64,000 bases of DNA, from positions 1 to 64,000 of the forward strand of contig CALFAY010000038.1 in NCBI GenBank assembly GCA_937944855.1. Direction: 5' to 3'. The position numbers were made by a program, and so were the translations under genes. Shown here in pieces: positions 53,743 through 61,517 of this stretch; positions within the stretch are counted from its first letter, which is position 1, and each line of letters starts with the position of its first letter. The notes beneath the pieces were generated by a model. The model saw only the letters and a program-made list of their open reading frames with translations, was not told where the DNA came from and made no database searches. Source of the stretch: an uncultured Planctomycetota bacterium. GTDB taxonomy: Bacteria > Planctomycetota > Planctomycetia > Gemmatales > HRBIN36.

Positions 53743-56280
53743 ATGTTCGGTCAGACCAACTGGATCGCCCTGGCCTTCGTGATCCTGTTTTCCCCCATGT
53801 CCTGGTCTTTGGCCGCCGATGTCGCCAAGCCCGATGCTGCCCGCAGCGAACCGTCGCAGCCGCCCAACCCGGCGGAAGTGCGGGCCTTGTCCGTCCATCC
53901 GGCCAAGGTCGTGCTCAAAGGCGCGGATCAGTCGTGTCAACTCGTGGTCACGGCGACGCTGGCCGGGGATCGGCTCGTTGATCTGACCGGCGACGTGCAG
54001 TTCACCGTCGCCGACTCCGGGATCGCGCGGGTTTCGGAAACAGGCCGGGTCGTGCCGCTGTCCGACGGTGCCACGCAGATCGTCGCCCGCTATGGCGACA
54101 AGTCCGCCAGCGTGCCGGTGGAGGCGGTCCATATTCAGGACAACTTGCCGATCAATTTTCCCAACCAGATCGTGCCGATCTTTACCAAGCTGGGCTGCAA
54201 CGCTGGCGGCTGCCACGGCAAGGCCAGCGGACAAAACGGCTTTCGGCTTTCGCTGCTGGGCTTCGAGCCGGAACTGGATTACATGACGCTGGTCAAGGAA
54301 GGCCGGGGACGCCGGCTCTTCCCCGCCGCTCCGGACAACAGTCTGCTGTTGCTCAAGGGCATCGGGCAAATGCCCCACGGCGGCGGCAAGAAGCTCGACA
54401 AGGACTCCGACGAATACCGGGCCATCCGCCGCTGGATCGCCGCCGGGATGCCTTACGGAAAACCGGATGATCCCGTGGTCGTCCGCATCAGCGTCTTTCC
54501 GGAGCAGCGCATCCTCGCGCGGAATGGACGGCAGCAGTTGAGCGTGACGGCCCACTACAGCGATGGTTCCACGGAAGACATCACCCGCCGCGCCCAGTAC
54601 GAGAGCAACGACACGGAGATCGCCGGCGTCGATGCCCAGGGCTTGGTGCGGACCTTCGCCAACAGCGGCGAATCGGCGATCATGGTCCGCTATCAAGGGC
54701 ACGTCGCCGTCTTTCGGGCCACCGTACCGTTGGGCGGGCAGACTCCCGATTACGAGTTCCCCTACAAGACCCTGGTCGATCAGTACACGCACAAGAAGTT
54801 CAAGCAACTCGGCCTGGTGCCTTCCGAGTTGTGTTCCGATGAGGAATTCATCCGTCGGGCCTTCCTCGACATCTGCGGCACGCTGCCGACGCCGACCGAG
54901 GTGATCGCCTTCGTCAACGACAAGGACCCGGCCAAGCGGGACAAGCTCGTGGACATGCTCGTGGAGCGGCCCGAGTACAGCTACTACTTCGCCAACAAGT
55001 GGGCGGACATCCTGCGCGTCAAGCGGCGCGGTCAGAACACCAACGCTCCTGGCACCTTCGCGTTCCATCAGTGGATCCGGGACGCCATCGCCAACGACAA
55101 GCCCTACGACCAGTTCGTGCGCGAGATCATCGCCGCCAGCGGCGACGATCACAGCCACCCGCCGACCATCTGGTACAAGGAAGTCCGCGAGCCGCAGCAG
55201 TTCACCGACGACCTCGCCCAGGTCTTCTTCGGTCTGCGGCTGGCCTGCGCCCAGTGCCACCACCATCCGTATGAGAAGTGGAGCCAGGACGACTACTGGG
55301 GGATCGCGGCGTTCTACGGCCGCATCGGCCGCAAGACGCTCAACGAGCCGGGCGGATTCCAGAACCAGCCGATGCAGTTGACGCGCGTGTTCGTCAAGCG
55401 TGACGGCAGCGTGACCAACAAGCGGACCGGCCAGGCGGCAGCATTCAAGCCGCTCGATGCCGAGCCGATCCAGGTTCCGCCGGGCGAAGACCCCCGACAG
55501 CGGCTCGTGGACTGGATGGTTGACCCGAACAACCCCTTCGTCCCCCGGGCCTTGGTCAACCGCTACTGGGCGCACTTTTTTGGCCGCGGCATCGTCGATC
55601 CGCTCGACGACATGCGTGTGACCAATCCGCCCTCCAACGCGGAGCTTCTGGACGCCCTGGCCAAGGACTTCGTCAACAGCAAGTTCAGCCTCAAGCACGT
55701 CGTCAAGACCATCGCCAAGAGCCGCACCTACCAACTCAGCGCCGTGCCCAACGAGTTCAACAAGAGGGACAAACAGAACTACGCCCGCTTCTACCCGCGG
55801 CGCATGAGCGCCGAGGTGCTGCTGGATGCGATCAACCAGGTGACCGACAGCCCGGCTTCGTTCGCCAATCTGCCGACCGATCCGTATGCCCCGCGGCGAG
55901 CGATCATGCTGCCCGACGAGGCGTTCAGCAACTACTTCCTGGAAGTCTTCGGCAAGCCGAGCCGGACCAGCGCCTGCGAATGCGAACGGGTCAACGAGGC
56001 CAACCTCGCCCAGGCCCTGCATCTGCTCAATTCCGAGGAGATCCAGAACAAGCTGAGCCGCGGCGGCGGACGGGCCGATCAACTGGCCAAGGACAGCCGG
56101 CCCGAGGAGGAGAAGATCGAGGAACTGTTCCTGTGGTGTTTCGCCCGCAAGCCGACGGCCAACGAGATGCAGACCGCCCTGGCCCACATCGCCAAGCTCG
56201 GCCCCAGCACCAAGAAGGCCGCTTACGAGAACATCCTGTGGGCCTTGATCAACACCAAGGAGTTCGTGTTCAACGATTGA
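53743..56280 (+). CDS. DUF1549/DUF1553 exported protein with Ig-like domains
   Basis: An 845-residue exported protein. Signal peptide (ALAFVILFSPMSWSLAA), a bacterial Ig-like (BIG2-type) domain (about 45-125, LSVHPAKVVLKGADQSCQLVVTATLA), and a cytochrome-like module with the planctomycete variant CNAGGCHGKASGQNGFRLSLLGFEPELDY. A second Ig-like domain follows (about 245-335), then DUF1549 (RRAFLDICGTLPTPTEVIAFVND; LACAQCHHHPYEKWSQDDYWG with CxxCH) and DUF1553 (WMVDPNNPFVPRALVNRYWAHFFGRGIVDP; MLPDEAFSNYFLEVFGKPSRTSACECER). Such genes are usually followed by a DUF1501 gene; here a terminator follows directly. Confidence 0.92.
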   Translation: MFGQTNWIALAFVILFSPMSWSLAADVAKPDAARSEPSQPPNPAEVRALSVHPAKVVLKGADQSCQLVVTATLAGDRLVDLTGDVQFTVADSGIARVSETGRVVPLSDGATQIVARYGDKSASVPVEAVHIQDNLPINFPNQIVPIFTKLGCNAGGCHGKASGQNGFRLSLLGFEPELDYMTLVKEGRGRRLFPAAPDNSLLLLKGIGQMPHGGGKKLDKDSDEYRAIRRWIAAGMPYGKPDDPVVVRISVFPEQRILARNGRQQLSVTAHYSDGSTEDITRRAQYESNDTEIAGVDAQGLVRTFANSGESAIMVRYQGHVAVFRATVPLGGQTPDYEFPYKTLVDQYTHKKFKQLGLVPSELCSDEEFIRRAFLDICGTLPTPTEVIAFVNDKDPAKRDKLVDMLVERPEYSYYFANKWADILRVKRRGQNTNAPGTFAFHQWIRDAIANDKPYDQFVREIIAASGDDHSHPPTIWYKEVREPQQFTDDLAQVFFGLRLACAQCHHHPYEKWSQDDYWGIAAFYGRIGRKTLNEPGGFQNQPMQLTRVFVKRDGSVTNKRTGQAAAFKPLDAEPIQVPPGEDPRQRLVDWMVDPNNPFVPRALVNRYWAHFFGRGIVDPLDDMRVTNPPSNAELLDALAKDFVNSKFSLKHVVKTIAKSRTYQLSAVPNEFNKRDKQNYARFYPRRMSAEVLLDAINQVTDSPASFANLPTDPYAPRRAIMLPDEAFSNYFLEVFGKPSRTSACECERVNEANLAQALHLLNSEEIQNKLSRGGGRADQLAKDSRPEEEKIEELFLWCFARKPTANEMQTALAHIAKLGPSTKKAAYENILWALINTKEFVFND

Positions 56281-56322
56281 GTTCACGGCGCGGTCTGCCC
56301 GCGCGTCCCTGAGAATGCTCTG

Positions 56323-56357
56323 GAGAGGCCCCTTGGGTGGGGCCTCTCGTCTTTTCC
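56323..56357 (+). terminator. Intrinsic terminator after the DUF1549 gene
   Basis: GAGAGGCCCC, a 6-nt loop and GGGGCCTCTC form a perfect 10-bp stem, followed by GTCTTTTCC, about 45 nt after the stop codon. It isolates this gene from the epimerase downstream. Confidence 0.85.
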
Positions 56358-56417
56358 CGTCGCGGGTCAGGACGGCCCGCATTGACAGGTCATCCGGAAT
56401 CATTACCCTAGCGGACC

Positions 56418-57410
56418 ATGAACCTGAAAGGATGCAGGGTCCTGGTCACCGGGGCGGGCGGGTTCATAGGCTCGCACCTGGTCGAGCGCCTGGTGCGGGA
56501 CGGTTGCCGCGTCCGGGCGATGCTCCACTACGACTCCCGCGCCGACCGCAGCAATCTCGAGCACGTCCCGGCGGAAGTCCTGGGCGAGGTCGAGATCGTT
56601 CGTGGCGACGTGACCGACGCCCACTTCGTGCTGCGGGCCGTGGACGGCTGCGCGGCCGTGTTCCACCTGGCTGCCCTGATCGCCATCCCCTACTCGTATC
56701 AAGCTCCCGGCGCCTTCGTGCAAACCAACGTGGTCGGCACGCTGAATGTCCTGGAAGCGTGCCGCTGGCATGGCACGCCGCGGCTGGTCCACACCTCGAC
56801 CAGCGAATGCTACGGGACCGCCCAGTACACGCCGATCGACGAACGGCATCCGCTGGTCGGCCAGTCGCCCTACAGCGCCAGCAAGATTGCCGCTGACAAG
56901 CTCGTGGAAAGCTATCACCTCAGCTTCGGCGTCCCGGCGGTGGTGCTGCGACCGTTCAACACGTTCGGTCCGCGGCAATCGGCCCGTGCGGTGATACCGA
57001 GCATCCTGGCCCAATTGCTGGCGGGGGCGTCAGAAGTGCGGCTGGGCGATCTGACGACGGTGCGAGACATGAATTACGTCAGCAACACGGTGGATGCGTT
57101 CGTCGCCGCGGCTGAACGCGAGGCCGCCGTCGGCCAGGTCGTGCATGTCGGTTCGGGTCGTGGTTGCAGCATCGGGGAATTGGCGGAATTGGCCATGCAG
57201 GTCGTGGGCCGGCGCGTACCGATCGTCACGGAGCCGCAGCGGTTGCGGCCGGTCGGCAGCGAGGTCCGGCTGCTGTTGTGCAACTGGAGCCGGGCCGAGC
57301 AACTGCTGGGCTGGAAGCCGAGGGTCGCGCTGGAAGAAGGGCTGGAGCGGACCGCCCGTTTCATCCGCGATCATCTGCACCTGTACAGGCCCCAGGAATA
57401 CGCCGTCTGA
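56418..57410 (+). CDS. NAD-dependent nucleotide-sugar epimerase/dehydratase (extended SDR)
   Basis: A 330-residue extended short-chain dehydrogenase acting on a nucleotide sugar. NAD-binding motif VLVTGAGGFIGSHLVERL, HLAALIAIPYSYQAP, catalytic set TSTSECYGTAQYTPIDE plus YSASKIAADK (YxxxK), RPFNTFGPRQ and GRGCSIGELAEL. The sequence style resembles 4,6-dehydratases of the LegB/PtmA type as well as UDP-sugar epimerases, so the exact reaction is uncertain. The next gene, a sugar nucleotidyltransferase 29 bases downstream, probably makes its substrate. Confidence 0.9.
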   Translation: MNLKGCRVLVTGAGGFIGSHLVERLVRDGCRVRAMLHYDSRADRSNLEHVPAEVLGEVEIVRGDVTDAHFVLRAVDGCAAVFHLAALIAIPYSYQAPGAFVQTNVVGTLNVLEACRWHGTPRLVHTSTSECYGTAQYTPIDERHPLVGQSPYSASKIAADKLVESYHLSFGVPAVVLRPFNTFGPRQSARAVIPSILAQLLAGASEVRLGDLTTVRDMNYVSNTVDAFVAAAEREAAVGQVVHVGSGRGCSIGELAELAMQVVGRRVPIVTEPQRLRPVGSEVRLLLCNWSRAEQLLGWKPRVALEEGLERTARFIRDHLHLYRPQEYAV

Positions 57411-57439
57411 CCGAAGAGGAAGAGCGGGAGGAAGCAGGC

Positions 57440-58174
57440 ATGGATGCCAAGGTCGTGATTCAGGCGGGAGGCAAAGGCTCGCGCTTGTATCCGTACACCA
57501 AGGTGCTGCCCAAGCCGCTCATGCCCGTCGGCGGCATGCCGATCCTGGAAATCGTCATCCGCCAGTTGGCCTGGCACGGCTTCCGCGACCTGGTCATCAC
57601 CATCGGCCATCTGGGCGACATGATCCGCTGGTGCTGCGGCGACGGCAGCCGCTGGGGCGTCCGCATCCGCTACTATCCCGAGGAGCAGCCGTTGGGCACC
57701 ATCGGCCCGCTCAAACGCATCGTCGGACTCGACAAGCCCTTCCTGGTCATGAACGGCGATCTGCTGACGGACCTGGACTTCGCCGACCTGTATCGCTGCC
57801 ACGTCGCCGCCGCCGCTCCCTTGACCATCGCCACCTATCTCAAGCCGGTCAACATTTCCCTGGGCGTGCTCCAGACCGATGCCCACAACCGCGTCGTCGG
57901 CTTTCAGGAGAAGCCGACGCTGCACTTCCCGTGCAGCATGGGCGTGTACGGCATGAATCCGGAGTTGATCGAGTACATTCCGGAAGGCAGATTGTTCGGC
58001 TTCGATGATCTGATGCACGTCCTGCTTGCGCGTGGCGTCGAGGTCCAGTCCTATCCGTTTCACGGCACCTGGATGGACATCGGACGGCCCGAGGACTTCC
58101 AGTTGGCGTGCGAGATGTTTGAGACCCGTCCGGAGTTGTTTCTGCCTCAGTCGGCCCTCAGGCAGGCGGGGTGA
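57440..58174 (+). CDS. Sugar-phosphate nucleotidyltransferase
   Basis: A 244-residue NTP-transferase that couples a sugar-1-phosphate to a nucleotide. The signature is near the N-terminus (VVIQAGGKGSRLYPYTKVLPKPLMPVGGMPILE), with LVMNGDLLTDLDF for the metal aspartate, VVGFQEKPT, SMGVYGMNPEL and GTWMDIGRPEDF at the C-terminal end. It has no left-handed beta-helix acyl- or acetyltransferase domain. The ATG at 57440 has GGGAGGAAG upstream; the track start at 57164 is too long. It forms a pair with the epimerase/dehydratase and could feed surface glycan or nonulosonate-type synthesis. Confidence 0.9.
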   Translation: MDAKVVIQAGGKGSRLYPYTKVLPKPLMPVGGMPILEIVIRQLAWHGFRDLVITIGHLGDMIRWCCGDGSRWGVRIRYYPEEQPLGTIGPLKRIVGLDKPFLVMNGDLLTDLDFADLYRCHVAAAAPLTIATYLKPVNISLGVLQTDAHNRVVGFQEKPTLHFPCSMGVYGMNPELIEYIPEGRLFGFDDLMHVLLARGVEVQSYPFHGTWMDIGRPEDFQLACEMFETRPELFLPQSALRQAG

Positions 58175-58189
58175 GCGAAGCTGGAGCGG

Positions 58190-59887
58190 TCAGCGATCGG
58201 AGTTCTCCGAGGCCGGGTCATCGACGAGGAAGCGTGCTCCGATCTCGTACCAGCCGTCGCTAGTCCGGTCCACTCGGGACACCACAGCGGGCAGAGCGAA
58301 CAGGGCTTGGTCCCGCGTGGACGCCTGATAGATAAGCAGTTGCCTGCTTGGCGGTTCCATCCGGGCGAAGATGCCGATGCCCTTGGTGGAGATGTCCTTG
58401 CCCACGCACTGGAGTTGGAAGTCGCCGTGCAGTCGGTCGCCGCTCACCGGGGCAATCAGGAGCGGCTTGTCGAACGGGAAGCGGAGGTCGTCGCGGCGGT
58501 CGGGCGGGGCCATCAGGTGGGCGTGCAGTTCCTCGGCGATGACTGGGCCGACCTGCTCGATCAACCGCCGCTGAGCGTCGGAGTCCCCTTCGAGAAACCG
58601 CATGCGGATGAGCACGTCGCTGAGGCGGGCCGGCGGAGGCCGCGGCGGACCGACCTCGACGCACACTTCCAGGATGTCCTGTTTGCGCGGCAACCATTTG
58701 CGGAGCCAGCCGGCCCCCAGATTCAGCTCGAAGCGGAGAAAGGAGTCGTGTAACTCGCAGTGGCTGGCGTTCCAGCGCTGGGCGAAGGAGCGCAGCTTGT
58801 TCTGGCCGACGCCGTCGGGCAGAAAGGCGGCGCAGCGATGCTCCCAGTAGCCGTCCACGGTCCAGACCCAGCGGATGCGGCCGAACTGGCCGACCCCCGC
58901 GACATGGGCCGCCGTGGCCACCAGCCTGTCGACGATCACTTGCAGCGGCGGGGCGGGACAGGCGAGCGGGACAGCGACCGTACCATTGGACCCGAGAGCC
59001 GGGATTTCCTCCGGAAGGTACACCAGACCGGCCCGCGTCACGGAGGCATGTTGCAGGGCGGTGACGAATTCGACGCAGCTGGCGAACCGCTCGCGTGGTT
59101 CACGGTGCAAGGCCCGCCGGACGATTTCCCGGTCGTTGGCGGGCAGGGAGGAAACGTCCGTGAAGCCGGAAAGGCGCTGATCGGCCAACTCCCGGGTGGA
59201 GTGGGCTTTTTGCGGCAACTGGCCCGTCAGCATTTCCTGATAGATCAGAGCGAGGCTGTACTGGTCGGTGTTCGCGGAGACGCGGCCCTCGAAGGCCTCC
59301 GGAGCGGCATAGCGAGGATTGATGCGGGCCAGTTCCTCGCCGCCGGGCAGCCAGAGCAGTTGCACCAGGCCGAAATCGCCGACCGTCAGGCGGTCGTCGC
59401 GCAGCATCAGGTTCCGGGGCGACAATGCCAGGTGCTGGAGATTGTGTTCGGCACGCAGATAATCGAGGGCCTGAGCGGCTTCTTCCAGATAGCCGAGCAA
59501 TTCCTGGCGGGGAATGCCATAGGTGCTGCTGCACTGCCAGCATTCTTCGAAGCGGTCCTGAAGCGACTGATCGGCCAGCTCCGTGACGAGGACGACGCGG
59601 CCGGCGTCATAAGCGACGGACAGAAGCGAAGCCAGATGCGGATGCCGCATGTCCAGCAGGCGGCGCGTCTGCCCTAGGACCCGGGCCGCGGAGAGGGTCG
59701 ACGACGTGGGCACAAACACATACTGGACGCAGACGAGTCGCCCGCCCGGATCCCGAGCTTTCCAGGTTTCCAGATGCGCGGAGCGCTGAAGGACTTCGAG
59801 CAGATAATAGCCCGGCAACGCCTCGCAGGGGTAGCCGCCCGTCGGCACGGCAGGCGGTTCGTAGCGCATCGGAAGAATCACTGTCAC
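58190..59887 (-). CDS. Predicted protein pseudokinase fused to a PilZ domain
   Basis: A 565-residue cytoplasmic protein with two parts. Residues about 25-285 align with a Ser/Thr kinase: LPGYYLLEVLQRSAHLETWKARDPGG, LLDMRHPHLASLLSV, VGDFGLVQLL (DFG kept), RYAAPEAFEG (APE kept) and SLALIYQEMLTGQLP. The lysine strand reads RLVCVQYVFV with no lysine, and the catalytic loop reads HLALSPRNLML instead of HRDLKPxN, so the catalytic aspartate is missing. Residues about 460-560 look like PilZ: RRDDLRFPF (RxxxR) and KDISTKGIGIF (DxSxxG), the two c-di-GMP-binding motifs. A region of about 170 residues between them is unassigned. The structured leader/RNA element lies upstream. Confidence 0.85.
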   Translation of the reverse strand: MTVILPMRYEPPAVPTGGYPCEALPGYYLLEVLQRSAHLETWKARDPGGRLVCVQYVFVPTSSTLSAARVLGQTRRLLDMRHPHLASLLSVAYDAGRVVLVTELADQSLQDRFEECWQCSSTYGIPRQELLGYLEEAAQALDYLRAEHNLQHLALSPRNLMLRDDRLTVGDFGLVQLLWLPGGEELARINPRYAAPEAFEGRVSANTDQYSLALIYQEMLTGQLPQKAHSTRELADQRLSGFTDVSSLPANDREIVRRALHREPRERFASCVEFVTALQHASVTRAGLVYLPEEIPALGSNGTVAVPLACPAPPLQVIVDRLVATAAHVAGVGQFGRIRWVWTVDGYWEHRCAAFLPDGVGQNKLRSFAQRWNASHCELHDSFLRFELNLGAGWLRKWLPRKQDILEVCVEVGPPRPPPARLSDVLIRMRFLEGDSDAQRRLIEQVGPVIAEELHAHLMAPPDRRDDLRFPFDKPLLIAPVSGDRLHGDFQLQCVGKDISTKGIGIFARMEPPSRQLLIYQASTRDQALFALPAVVSRVDRTSDGWYEIGARFLVDDPASENSDR

Positions 59888-59971
59888 GGGACCACATCTC
59901 CGCGAATCCGAGCTGTGGCGTTGGTCCGCGCAGGATCAGGACCACGCCTAAGCAGGGCAGATCGTTGTACA

Positions 59972-60000
59972 AACCTAGGTTGCACCTCGGGAACGGTCAA
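59972..60000 (-). promoter_or_regulatory. Possible promoter of the pseudokinase-PilZ gene
   Basis: Minus-strand TTGACC, 17 nt, then TAGGTT, about 85 nt before the gene and after the terminator hairpin. If used, the gene is transcribed independently of the upstream RNA element. The -10 is weak. Confidence 0.35.
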
Positions 60001-60035
60001 ACGACCGGACGCGGAGGGAAAGACTTGGTCCGCAC

Positions 60036-60090
60036 AAAATAAAAAAGGCGAAGGAGGTCCCCTCTAGCTCCAAGCTAATCCTCCTTCGCC
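60036..60090 (-). terminator. Strong intrinsic terminator
   Basis: On the minus strand GGCGAAGGAGG and CCTCCTTCGCC form a perfect 11-bp stem, with an inner TAGCT/AGCTA mini-hairpin in the loop, followed by TTTTTTATTTT. It ends the candidate small RNA and any readthrough from hom-apgM, and stands before the pseudokinase gene. Confidence 0.9.
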
Positions 60091-60185
60091 GCGTAACCAA
60101 CGCCCCTCCCCAGAGCGTAGGTACGTCGAATTGTCAGGTCCGAAGCGGTGTCGGCATGGCTCGCCGAGGATCGCTCGCCCCGGAC
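60036..60185 (-). ncRNA. Candidate structured small RNA or leader element (about 145 nt)
   Basis: No gene occupies this stretch, but it has a complete transcription unit on the minus strand: promoter TTGACA-16-TATAGT, predicted start near 60185, and the strong terminator. Three successive helices can be drawn. SL1 (60138-60185) pairs GTCCGGGGCG with CGCTTCGGAC including two G-U pairs. SL2 (60092-60125) pairs CGTACCTACGC with GCGTTGGTTACG with one bulge and one mismatch. SL3 is the terminator. G-rich loops (GGGGAGGGG) could be single-stranded. It could be a free sRNA or a premature-termination leader for the pseudokinase-PilZ gene 150 nt downstream. It does not match the riboswitch or SRP RNA motifs I know. 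Confidence 0.5.
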
Positions 60186-60190
60186 ACGCA

Positions 60191-60218
60191 ACTATAGGTC
60201 AGCTTGCGCCGATGTCAA
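60191..60218 (-). promoter_or_regulatory. Consensus-like sigma-70 promoter for the RNA element
   Basis: A perfect TTGACA (60218-60213) and TATAGT (60196-60191) separated by 16 nt on the minus strand. Among the best promoter matches in the window. It lies just after the apgM stop codon (60254) and points away from any ORF for 300 nt. Confidence 0.65.
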
Positions 60219-60253
60219 CCGCGCGGGGCAATTTCCTCCATTCGTGCTCCGGT

Positions 60254-61483
60254 TTAACTTTCGCCGACGGCTGAAAACAAGAAGTCCCGGTCCAGGAAAC
60301 GGGCCATCAGTTGCCAGCCAGGATCGAAGCAGTGGCATGAGCCGGCAGCCTGGACCTCATCGTATGCGAAAAAACCTCCGGACGCTACGCCGCTGCCGGC
60401 GATGACCCAGGGCACGAATCCGTGAGCATGAGCACGGGTCCGTACTGGCGTCGGATGATCCGGCGAAACCAAAATCCGCCACTCTCCGTAGCTCGGCATC
60501 TGCTTGCGGAGCGGACCGACGATGTGCTCATCAATGGCTTCCAGGGCGGCGATCTTGGCGTCCAGCCGGCCCTCGTGCGAGGCTTCGTCGGGAGCTTCGA
60601 CGTGAACGCAGACGAGATCGGCCTCCCGCAGCGCCTCGACGGCGGCCTGGCCCTGGGCGGCGTAGTCGTTGTCTAGATAGTCGGTCACGCCGGGCACGTC
60701 GAGCACTTCCCACCCTAACAAGGCTCCCACGCCGCGGACCAGATCGACGCCGGTGAGAATGACGCCTTTGAATCCGTATCTGCTCGCGAACGGTTCCAGA
60801 CGCGGAGCCTGCCCCAGTCCCCACAGCCAGATCTGCGTCGCAGGCCGTTGCCCCCGTTGCCGTCGGGCTTTGTTGACCGGATGCTCCGCCAGCACGTCCC
60901 GACTGCGGTGCATCAGGGTCACGAGCAGATCGGCCCCCGGACCGCGGGGCAGATAGTCGGCGATGGGTTGATCGGGAATGTCGTGCGGCGGCTGGGTTCT
61001 CGTCTCCGCGTGGAACGGCCCGCCGTCCGCGCTCCGCCAGATGAGCAAGTTGCGATAGCCGACGCCGGAATAGAACTCGATCCCCTCCCGACCCAGGACC
61101 GGAGCGAGCTTGCCGATCAATTCGCGGGCTTCCTCGCTGCTGATGTGCCCGGCGGTGAAGTCGCGCATCAGGCCGTCCTCGATGCTCACGAAATTGCAGC
61201 GGATCGCCCAATCCTGCGGACCGAGGCGGATGCCGCGGGCAGCGGCTTCCAGCGGCGCCCGGCCGGTGTAGCACTCCAGCGGGTCGTAGCCGAACAGACT
61301 GAGCGTCGCCACGTCGCTGGCCGGGGTCAACGAGGAAGGGACGTTGTTCGACCGGCCGACGCAGCCCGTCCGTGCCAGGGCGTCCAGGTGCGGCGTCCGG
61401 GCCGCCTGGAGCGGCGTCCGTCCGCCCAGAGATTCTTGCGGTTCGTCGGCACAGCCGTCGGGAATGACGATGGCGTACTTCAT
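60254..61483 (-). CDS. ApgM-type 2,3-bisphosphoglycerate-independent phosphoglycerate mutase homologue, possible homoserine kinase
   Basis: A 409-residue member of the archaeal-type phosphoglycerate mutase family in the alkaline phosphatase superfamily. Metal and nucleophile sites are visible: KYAIVIPDGCADEP, SSLTPASDVATLSLFGYDPLECYTGRAPLEAAARG, VHVEAPDEASHEG and VSPDHPTPVRTRAHAHGFVPWVIAG. It is encoded 34 bases after homoserine dehydrogenase in the same direction. Members of this family have been shown to act as homoserine kinases in bacteria lacking thrB, so the context favours that reaction here over glycolysis. The sequence alone cannot separate the two. Confidence 0.88.
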   Translation of the reverse strand: MKYAIVIPDGCADEPQESLGGRTPLQAARTPHLDALARTGCVGRSNNVPSSLTPASDVATLSLFGYDPLECYTGRAPLEAAARGIRLGPQDWAIRCNFVSIEDGLMRDFTAGHISSEEARELIGKLAPVLGREGIEFYSGVGYRNLLIWRSADGGPFHAETRTQPPHDIPDQPIADYLPRGPGADLLVTLMHRSRDVLAEHPVNKARRQRGQRPATQIWLWGLGQAPRLEPFASRYGFKGVILTGVDLVRGVGALLGWEVLDVPGVTDYLDNDYAAQGQAAVEALREADLVCVHVEAPDEASHEGRLDAKIAALEAIDEHIVGPLRKQMPSYGEWRILVSPDHPTPVRTRAHAHGFVPWVIAGSGVASGGFFAYDEVQAAGSCHCFDPGWQLMARFLDRDFLFSAVGES

Positions 61484-61517
61484 GGGCTTTCCCGTTCTCT
61501 CTCAAAACACTGGGCAA

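Noticed and set aside
53269-56403. 1044-codon minus-strand ORF
   Set aside because: Antisense to the DUF1549 protein, continuing into repeats.
60126-60150. SRP RNA-like GTCAGGTCCG on the plus strand
   Set aside because: Only a short match to the SRP core; the conserved GGAAG tetraloop region does not follow, and the promoter and terminator point the other way.
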